From: CAYLNH01 sp964384625
GTDB taxonomy: Bacteria; Verrucomicrobiota; Lentisphaeria; JABSQK01
Reading direction: 5' to 3'
Assembly (NCBI GenBank): GCA_964384625.1
Contig: CAYLNH010000331.1
Span: 1-7,155 of the forward strand
DNA: 7,155 bases
The position numbers and the translations under genes are program-made. The stretch's first letter is position 1. Every line of letters starts with the position of its first letter. Below, piece by piece: positions 1 through 4,937 of the stretch. The notes below the pieces were generated by a model that saw only the letters and a program-made list of their open reading frames with translations, was not told where the DNA came from and searched no databases.

Positions 1-52
1 TATCTAATTGAGCGACAATAGTTTACAGTTGTCAACCTTTAAACACGCACTC

Positions 53-78
53 GAATCATTTTGGGGCAGAATCATTTT
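53..78. repeat. Direct repeat pair GAATCATTTT
   Basis: The decamer GAATCATTTT occurs exactly at 53-62 and again at 69-78, 16 bases start to start. It lies in the AT-richer stretch where a promoter for the downstream genes would be expected. Two identical sites about 1.5 helical turns apart could be regulator half-sites, but no known motif is recognised and chance duplication is possible. Confidence 0.4.
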
Positions 79-130
79 TCCGGAAGGAGATATGGGCAAC
101 CGGGATTCCAGACTTCAAATGGATCCCGAG

Positions 131-180
131 CCTGATCGATTGTAGTCGATTCCAGTCGACTTCAATCTACTTCAGTCGAT
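131..180. repeat. Degenerate 10-bp tandem repeat, five units
   Basis: Five consecutive 10-base units fit a TTCAGTCGAT-like consensus: CCTGATCGAT, TGTAGTCGAT, TCCAGTCGAC, TTCAATCTAC and TTCAGTCGAT. The period is close to one DNA helical turn, so the shared bases fall on the same face of the helix. The array ends directly before the long inverted repeat. It could be a protein-binding array, a bend, or a decayed satellite; the sequence does not distinguish these. Confidence 0.6.
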
Positions 181-189
181 CGGGTCCCG

Positions 190-294
190 CCGGTAATGCG
201 TTGGTCACGGGGAGCGGCTCCCTCCTGCTGCCTCCCTGCCGGTGGTGGAATGCCGGCATACGCTGCACCCCGTCACTGACGCATTAGATCCCGG
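190..294 (+). promoter_or_regulatory. Long imperfect inverted repeat, candidate structured leader RNA
   Basis: Bases 194-212 pair with 268-286 over 19 positions: 16 Watson-Crick pairs, two G-U pairs (202-278, 203-277) and one C-C mismatch (206-274). The stem can be extended outward by CCGG 190-193 with CCGG 291-294 across a four-base bulge, and inward by AGCG 213-216 with CGCT 261-264. Inside, TGCCGG 237-242 pairs with CCGGCA 253-258. That leaves an open pyrimidine-rich run at 218-236 containing CCTCC. The element ends about 70 bases before the BatA-like start codon, so it would lie in that gene's leader if transcription starts upstream. It matches no riboswitch class I recognise. It could instead be a small palindromic mobile element. 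Confidence 0.45.
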
Positions 295-366
295 CGTTGT
301 TCGGCGCTTGAGTTTGAGGCAAACAGCGAGTACTCGTAGGACTTCACCTCGAACCCGGAAAGTGGC

Positions 367-2412
367 ATGCTCGGACTGGGATTTTTATTTGGCGGAGCGT
401 TGCTCGGTACGGCGACCATAGCCTGGCCGATCTATCTGCATATCCGGACGAAGCGCAACCGGCGCATCCAGGTGGTGCCGTCGTTGCGGCTGTTCGGCTT
501 TGCCAGGAAACAGACGCGGCGCATTCGTCTGGAGCAGCTCCTGCTGATGCTGGCACGTGTCTGTCTGCTGGCGGCGCTTTTTGCGATGCTGGCCCAGCCG
601 TACTGGGAGACGGAACTCGACCTGCCGCTGCCGGTGGTGGCCGGCGACCTGCCCGAAGGTCAGACCCTCGGGATTATGGTTGACGACTCGATTGCCGCCT
701 TCCACGGCGAAACCGCCGCCGCTCGGCTGGCCGAAACGAAGGAGCTCCTGCAGGAGACCGTCCGGCAACTGCCCCGCAGTTCGCTGGTCACCGTCTGTAC
801 CAGTACCGGCGAGTTTCCGACGCCGCCCATGACCCCGGAGGAAGCGGTCGTCTTCATCGGCGGCCTGCAACCCATCCCGCAACCGGGCAACGGCGTGGAG
901 GCCAGCCGCAATCTCAAGCGTGAGCTCGGCGGCAAACGCTCGTGCATCCTCGTGGCGGCGCCGCGAAGCGAGGCCCTCTGGCAAGAGCTCAAAGACAATA
1001 CCGACTTCCGGGTTCCGACGCCGATCCATTTCCTCGACAACAGCCGGCGGCAGACCCCGGTTTTCATTCACAGCGCCGAAATCCTCAACGACCGCACCGT
1101 CCTGCAGTTGTACGGCGATCCCGATCGCCTGCGACAGACAGTGCTGGAACTGCATGCCGAAAGCGGTGAGATCGAGACGCACCGGGTAACGACACACGAA
1201 GCTCTGCACGGGCGTGTGCCGATCGCGCTGAAGGATGACCAGAGCACGTATTGCGAAGTCCGGGTGGCTGAAAGCGGCAATCACCCGTGGGGCCGTTACT
1301 TCCTGGCAACCGCCGGAGACGTCAGCGGCGTCGAACAGGCTGTGATCTTCCGGCGCACGGACCGCGAATCCCTGGTGGTCGACCAGATCGTTTCAGCCGT
1401 CATCCAGTCGTTTCACGCGGATTTGCGAATTCGCCACCTGGACCCGGCGCTGGCGACCAGCGTGCCGCAGGCGTCGATTCTGATTATTGTGGGCAACGCC
1501 TACCCGCCGTTGGCGCTGCAGCCCTGGCTGACGCAGCAGATCGACCGCGGCGTTCGCATCATGATGATCCCGGTGCGAAATCAGGCGCGCGCGGCCGCCC
1601 GGGGCGTGCTGCCGGGCTGGCAGGCCGTGCAGCAACTGCCGCGGGAGGAATTGCCGATTAAGGTCAAAGCCACAGCGATGGCCGGCCTGGACGACCTGCT
1701 GCTTCTGGGGCTGGGTGAGATCAAGCCGCCTGACGTGGCGGAACCGGCTTTCGCCCGGCCGTTTGAGAGCGTCATCACCACGCGTCGCGACCGCCTGCTG
1801 CTTGGCCGCCGGCAACTGAGTGATCACAGCACAGTCTGGGCGTCGGGCCTGCCCCTGACGGTTGACCGCGCCGGCAGCCCGGCCTTTCATCCGGCCGTCC
1901 CGCTGCTGCTGGATCGCGTTCTGTTCGGCCGCCAGGTCGACAGCGGGGACGCGGTCAGCGCGACCGTCGGCGAGGCGATCAGTCTGAGCGCCTGGTTTCG
2001 GCAGCCGGTGATCAGCGGCACGCTGATCCAGCCGGACGGCAGCAAGTTGCCGGTGCAGACTTCCGCCCGGCAACCACTCCTGGTGCCCGTGAACCAGGCC
2101 GGGATCTACTCGCTGTCCAATGCGGGCACGACGATCGTGCGGCTGGCGAACTTCCCCCGGGAGCGGGACGTCCGGCTGTTTCCGCGTGAGCAGTGGGACA
2201 AACGTCGGCCGAACAGCCGAACCACCTGGCACGACGCCGCGGTTGATTTTGCCCTGCAGGATTTCGCCGAGTTGGAAGCCGAAACCGGCGAAGCCCCGCG
2301 CCGGCGGCTGGATCTCAGCCCCGTGGCATTGTCCCTGCTCTTCCTGTTCCTGTTGTCGGAACTCGTTCTGCTCTTGGTTGTCTGGCGGCGAAAGGGGACG
2401 GTCAGTGTCTGA
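367..2412 (+). CDS. BatA-like membrane protein with degenerate VWA-like region
   Basis: 681 residues. The N-terminus has the BatA N-terminal layout: a hydrophobic helix at about 5-26, a basic cytoplasmic stretch (RTKRNRR), and a second helix at about 57-78. A VWA-like region follows from about 100. Its first metal-site motif reads VDDSIA (105-110), so the last Ser of DxSxS is replaced by Ala110. The later strand ILVAAPRS (194-201) lacks the Asp usual there, so metal binding is unlikely. Around 370-385 is a hydrophobic strand (SILIIVGN) followed by a segment resembling the glutamine-amidotransferase-like fold of related proteins. A C-terminal membrane helix lies at about 652-673. Most of the protein is predicted outside the cytoplasm. 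The ATG at 367 puts the first helix at the extreme N-terminus, as expected; a weak GGAAAG lies at 357-362. It overlaps the next gene by 8 bases. The biochemical role is unproven; involvement with MoxR-type chaperones is inferred from the family. Confidence 0.85.
   Translation: MLGLGFLFGGALLGTATIAWPIYLHIRTKRNRRIQVVPSLRLFGFARKQTRRIRLEQLLLMLARVCLLAALFAMLAQPYWETELDLPLPVVAGDLPEGQTLGIMVDDSIAAFHGETAAARLAETKELLQETVRQLPRSSLVTVCTSTGEFPTPPMTPEEAVVFIGGLQPIPQPGNGVEASRNLKRELGGKRSCILVAAPRSEALWQELKDNTDFRVPTPIHFLDNSRRQTPVFIHSAEILNDRTVLQLYGDPDRLRQTVLELHAESGEIETHRVTTHEALHGRVPIALKDDQSTYCEVRVAESGNHPWGRYFLATAGDVSGVEQAVIFRRTDRESLVVDQIVSAVIQSFHADLRIRHLDPALATSVPQASILIIVGNAYPPLALQPWLTQQIDRGVRIMMIPVRNQARAAARGVLPGWQAVQQLPREELPIKVKATAMAGLDDLLLLGLGEIKPPDVAEPAFARPFESVITTRRDRLLLGRRQLSDHSTVWASGLPLTVDRAGSPAFHPAVPLLLDRVLFGRQVDSGDAVSATVGEAISLSAWFRQPVISGTLIQPDGSKLPVQTSARQPLLVPVNQAGIYSLSNAGTTIVRLANFPRERDVRLFPREQWDKRRPNSRTTWHDAAVDFALQDFAELEAETGEAPRRRLDLSPVALSLLFLFLLSELVLLLVVWRRKGTVSV
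2393..2398 (+). promoter_or_regulatory. Shine-Dalgarno of the VWA gene (AGGGGA)
   Basis: AGGGGA lies six bases before the GTG at 2405 and inside the last codons of the BatA-like gene. It fixes the start of the VWA gene at 2405, although the open frame continues upstream to an ATG at 2120. Beginning at 2120 would overlap the preceding gene by almost 300 bases and put an Arg/Ser/Cys-rich shadow peptide before the first membrane helix. Confidence 0.75.
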
Positions 2413-4492
2413 ATCGGATCTCATCCTCTATGCCGCCGCCGCTGCGGGAGTCCTGTTGCTCTTGAGTGTCAGCACCTGCCTGATGATTGCCCGCCGCCGC
2501 GGCTGGGGCGGGGCCGTCGTCGTGCTGGTCCTGCGTCTGGCGCTGCTGGCGGTGCTGGCGGTGCTGGTCCGGCAGGCGTTCTGGCAGTTCCAGGACGTGG
2601 ACCTCGAGGACGACGGCGAGCGCCGCAAAGCGGAACTGATCGTTCTGGAGGACCGTTCCAGCAGTATGGACTTCAAGTCCGGCAGCCGGACGCGCCGGCG
2701 GGAAGCGGAACAGGTCTGGAAGAACGTCGAGCGGCTGGCTGCCGACCATCCGGCGGAGCCGCGCGTGCAGCGGTTGCTGTTCGCCGGGAACGTTGTGGAA
2801 AGCAAGCGTGCGGCGGATCTGCGGCGGGACTCGACGCAGACTGCCGCCGCCTTGCGGCGCGTCTTCAGTCTATTCCAGTTTCAGGGAGTGCTTGTTCTCT
2901 CCGACGGCGCCGCAACCGACGGCCAGCCTCCGCAGTATGTCCTCGACTGGGCCCGGAATCGCGGTCTGGCGATCTATGCTGTTGCCGCGGGCGCCGGCAC
3001 CGACGTCGGCTACGACCTTGTCGTGCTCGATACCCAGAACGAACGTACCAACCCCAAGGTGGTCCGTGCGGCAGTCGGCAGTCGGGGCCGGCCGCGCGGC
3101 AATCTTGCCGTGACCTTCGAGCTCGACGGCAAGCCGCAGGCCCGCAAGAGCGTGTCGCCCGGGGAACGGCAGGACCTGACCTTCCGCCTGCCCGATCTCG
3201 AAGAGGGGTGGCACGAGTACGCGGTCCGTGTGGCCGGCGATCGCGGCGAGATCACCCAGCTGAACAACGTGCAGTTCGGCATTTTCCAGGTTGTATCGCC
3301 GCGCAAACTGCTCTTCATCTATGACGCCCCGAAGCTGGAGAACCGCTATCTCGTGCAGTTCCTGCGCGACCTCTATGACCGCGAACGCGTCGAGGTCATC
3401 CGCGCCAGGGACCCGCGGCTGATTGGCCTGCGGGCCCGGGACTACCTGCTGGCCATCATCGGCGACGTCCACCCCGACCGCCTGCCGCGAACGGTTCAAC
3501 TGATGATCCGCAATCGTGAACTGACGTCCATGGTCCTGTCCGGCCAAAACCTGCGGCATTGGCACGGCAAACGGTTCCCGGGATATCCGATCTCGGCCTT
3601 CGTCTCGCCGCGGAACTTCTACACTGCCGAAGAGCCCGAGGGCCGGGTGCAGGTCGCAACCGAAAACCAGCACCCCCTGTTCCGGCGGATCAAGCTGGAT
3701 TCGTTGCGGCTCAACATCATCGACATCGTCAATCTGACTCGTTCCGCTGAGACCGCATTCTCAATCAGCAGTGGTCTCAAACGCTATCCCTTCCTGATCG
3801 CCGATCGGCTGGAGAGCCCGCGCCAGTTGGTTCTGCTCAGTGATACGACCTGGAAGTGGGGGCTGCACCCCGATCCCAAGGTGCGGAGCGATTACAAGGC
3901 TTTCTGGCGGCTGATCATGAACTGGCTCGTCGGTGATCCAAGCCAGAATTTCGAACTGGACCTCGACCTCGAAGCCATGCCCGAACAGAAGGATGCAACC
4001 CGCGTCGTCGTCGCCCACCCGAATCCGGAGACCAGCCGCAGCCTGCAGAACGTCCGGCTGGAAATCCGCTGTGGTGACGAACGGGACTCCGCCCGGCCGC
4101 TGGCCGTGGATGACCGCTGGGTGCTGCAGTGGCCCAACCGCAAGGACCGGCCGGCAGTGGTCTGGTTCCGGGCGTCCGCCCGATCCGGCGCCCGGACATT
4201 GTCGAGTACGGACAAGCCCCTGCTGCTGCCCATCACCTCGCAGGAGCTGTTTGATACGCGTGCGCAGCCGGAAAAACTCAAAGCTCTCGTCGGGAATGCC
4301 GAAGAAAAATTCGCTGTCGCCGGCAAAGAAGACGCTCTGCTCAAACGTCTCCTAGATGAATTCGAAGAGCCCGATCACCAGGTCGCGGTCCGTCGCCGCC
4401 GGCCGCTGCGAGAGTTGATTTTTGCCGCGATTGCAGTTCTATTAGTTGGGCTGGAATGGCTTATTGAAAGGCACCTCAAGGCGAAGCCTTGA
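2405..4492 (+). CDS. Membrane-anchored VWA protein with glutamine-amidotransferase-like domain
   Basis: 695 residues from a GTG start. Two N-terminal membrane helices lie at about 6-29 and 36-60. A VWA domain follows from about 76. It has an intact DxSxS metal-site motif (D83, S85, S87 in LEDRSSSMD), a likely Thr site around 142-146 (DSTQT), and SDG at 166-168. A beta-rich stretch leads to a region starting near 302 (LLFIYD) that resembles the glutamine-amidotransferase-like fold. This region has no Cys, so it cannot use the classical nucleophile and is probably structural. The segment around 480-510 (DTTWKWG, then FWRLIMNWLVG) resembles a conserved block I associate with planctomycete VWA/amidotransferase-like proteins. 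A C-terminal helix spans about 671-687. The 8-base overlap and strong ribosome site imply coupled translation with the BatA-like gene. The protein probably forms a membrane complex with it; substrate and partners are unknown. Confidence 0.88.
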   Translation: MSESDLILYAAAAAGVLLLLSVSTCLMIARRRGWGGAVVVLVLRLALLAVLAVLVRQAFWQFQDVDLEDDGERRKAELIVLEDRSSSMDFKSGSRTRRREAEQVWKNVERLAADHPAEPRVQRLLFAGNVVESKRAADLRRDSTQTAAALRRVFSLFQFQGVLVLSDGAATDGQPPQYVLDWARNRGLAIYAVAAGAGTDVGYDLVVLDTQNERTNPKVVRAAVGSRGRPRGNLAVTFELDGKPQARKSVSPGERQDLTFRLPDLEEGWHEYAVRVAGDRGEITQLNNVQFGIFQVVSPRKLLFIYDAPKLENRYLVQFLRDLYDRERVEVIRARDPRLIGLRARDYLLAIIGDVHPDRLPRTVQLMIRNRELTSMVLSGQNLRHWHGKRFPGYPISAFVSPRNFYTAEEPEGRVQVATENQHPLFRRIKLDSLRLNIIDIVNLTRSAETAFSISSGLKRYPFLIADRLESPRQLVLLSDTTWKWGLHPDPKVRSDYKAFWRLIMNWLVGDPSQNFELDLDLEAMPEQKDATRVVVAHPNPETSRSLQNVRLEIRCGDERDSARPLAVDDRWVLQWPNRKDRPAVVWFRASARSGARTLSSTDKPLLLPITSQELFDTRAQPEKLKALVGNAEEKFAVAGKEDALLKRLLDEFEEPDHQVAVRRRRPLRELIFAAIAVLLVGLEWLIERHLKAKP

Positions 4493-4496
4493 GGTG
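4472..4496 (+). terminator. Perfect hairpin over the VWA gene stop codon
   Basis: CACCTCAAGGC (4472-4482), loop GAA, GCCTTGAGGTG (4486-4496): an 11-bp perfect stem with a three-base loop. The TGA stop (4490-4492) is inside the descending arm. No T-run follows, so classical intrinsic termination is doubtful. It could act as a 3'-end stabiliser, a weak terminator, or the first member of the hairpin cluster downstream. Confidence 0.5.
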
Positions 4497-4497
4497 G

Positions 4498-4511
4498 CAT
4501 TGGTCATTGGT
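4498..4511. repeat. Heptamer repeat CATTGGT, two copies
   Basis: CATTGGT occurs at 4498-4504 and 4505-4511, just after the hairpin at the gene 2 stop. The shared core GTCATT on this strand is the reverse complement of the AATGAC core repeated at 4911-4937, so the two ends of the gap carry related repeats in opposite orientation. Confidence 0.5.
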
Positions 4512-4622
4512 GATAATTCGAAGGAGAACGTGGAATTGAGCCCATCCAGATGGTCTCGGCGGAGGTCTTTCCGCCACGGATTGCCCGGGGTTCGCGGCTC
4601 GCGGCAGGCGGCGGAAGGGTTG

Positions 4623-4803
4623 TGTGCTGAAGCACATAGCATTTTCGCCAACGCCCCCCGAGCCCGAAAACGGGCAACTCGGAGAGCGGGGCCAAGCATC
4701 CGGCCAAGGCGGGACCCCGCAAAGCGGGACAGGCACGAAATTTATCCCGCCAAGGCGGGACACGAGGCTGGAAGTTTACACCTTTCTGGACCGTCCTGGA
4801 CGG
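4623..4803. repeat. Cluster of short GC-rich hairpins (REP-like)
   Basis: Five compact inverted repeats follow one another: TGTGCT/AGCACA (4623-4636), GCCCG-AAAA-CGGGC (4662-4675), CCCGC-AAA-GCGGG (4716-4728), TCCCGC-CAAG-GCGGGA (4745-4760) and CCGTC-CTG-GACGG (4791-4803). A 13-base direct repeat, GCCAAGGCGGGAC, sits at 4703-4715 and 4749-4761, so at least two hairpins share a unit. Such clusters resemble dispersed palindromic (REP/BIME-type) elements. No transposase of the REP-associated kind is in the window. Whether the units recur elsewhere in the genome cannot be seen here. Confidence 0.6.
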
Positions 4804-4903
4804 ATGCTCAACGGCGACATCAAATCAATCGGCAGCAGTAACACCGAAATCCGAGATGATGATATTTCCTGCGGTGAGGACTCGCTGCCTGCCATACAAT
4901 GCC

Positions 4904-4937
4904 CACTGACGAATGCGAATGACGAATGACAAATGAC
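4904..4937. repeat. Heptamer repeat GAATGAC with variants
   Basis: Successive units read CACTGAC (4904-4910), GAATGC (4911-4916, one base short), GAATGAC (4917-4923), GAATGAC (4924-4930) and AAATGAC (4931-4937). The last unit contains the start codon of the third gene (ATG 4933-4935), and the unit before it supplies the in-frame TGA (4927-4929) that ends any upstream extension. Confidence 0.7.

Larger units (their letters stand above)
1..366. other. Upstream non-coding region
   Basis: No reading frame of convincing length or composition occupies this stretch on either strand. The left part (1-80) is AT-richer than the rest of the window, which suits a promoter region, but no clean -35/-10 pair is visible; TTGTCA at 29-34 has no good -10 partner at 16-18 bases. 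It contains a direct repeat pair, a 10-bp-phased repeat and a long inverted repeat, annotated separately. No end of an upstream gene can be recognised, so the BatA-like gene at 367 appears to start its own transcription unit, or to sit more than 366 bases from its neighbour. Confidence 0.6.
4493..4932. other. Hairpin-rich intergenic cassette
   Basis: This 440-base gap separates the VWA gene from the DUF4175-like gene. Open frames cross it, but their products are Arg-rich, encode the repeats in frame, and resemble no family I know, so I read it as non-coding. It holds heptamer repeats at both ends, a 9-bp stem (4567-4575 with 4610-4618, one G-U) and a series of short hairpins between 4542 and 4803. 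From about 4804 to 4903 I see nothing specific; any promoter for the third gene would be expected there, but no clear -35/-10 pair is visible. Confidence 0.55.

Noticed and set aside
29..59. Sigma-70-like promoter with TTGTCA and AATCAT
   Set aside because: The spacer would be 19 bases and the -10 matches at only four of six positions, too weak to list as a feature.
92..145. A 17-codon leader-type frame (starting MGNRDS) after GGAAGGAG
   Set aside because: The purine-rich site ends only two or three bases before the ATG, too close for normal initiation, and the peptide has no attenuator-like codon run.
131..180. CRISPR-like array
   Set aside because: The 10-base units are contiguous and have no spacers.
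385..1284. Long minus-strand open frame of about 300 codons opposite the BatA-like gene
   Set aside because: It mirrors a well-supported gene in high-GC DNA; the peptide is rich in Arg, Gln and Asp, with no membrane or catalytic pattern.
2120..2404. Upstream extension of the VWA gene to the ATG at 2120
   Set aside because: It would overlap the BatA-like gene by nearly 300 bases; the extra peptide is a frame-shadow rich in Arg, Ser, Pro and Cys, and GTG 2405 has a well-placed AGGGGA.
1393..2424. Minus-strand open frame of 343 codons opposite the end of the BatA-like gene
   Set aside because: Gln/Arg/Pro-rich shadow of the plus-strand coding sequence, with no family resemblance.
4530..4841. 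Possible small gene starting at GTG 4530 after AAGGAG
   Set aside because: The spacing is only three bases, the product is Arg-rich without a recognisable family, and the frame passes through the hairpin repeats, so it reads as translated repeat DNA.
4624..4929. Open frame in the same frame as the third gene, ending at TGA 4927-4929
   Set aside because: It begins inside a palindrome, has no ribosome site, translates the repeat cluster and resembles no protein family. A fusion with the third gene broken by the TGA is not supported, since the membrane-protein composition begins only after 4933.
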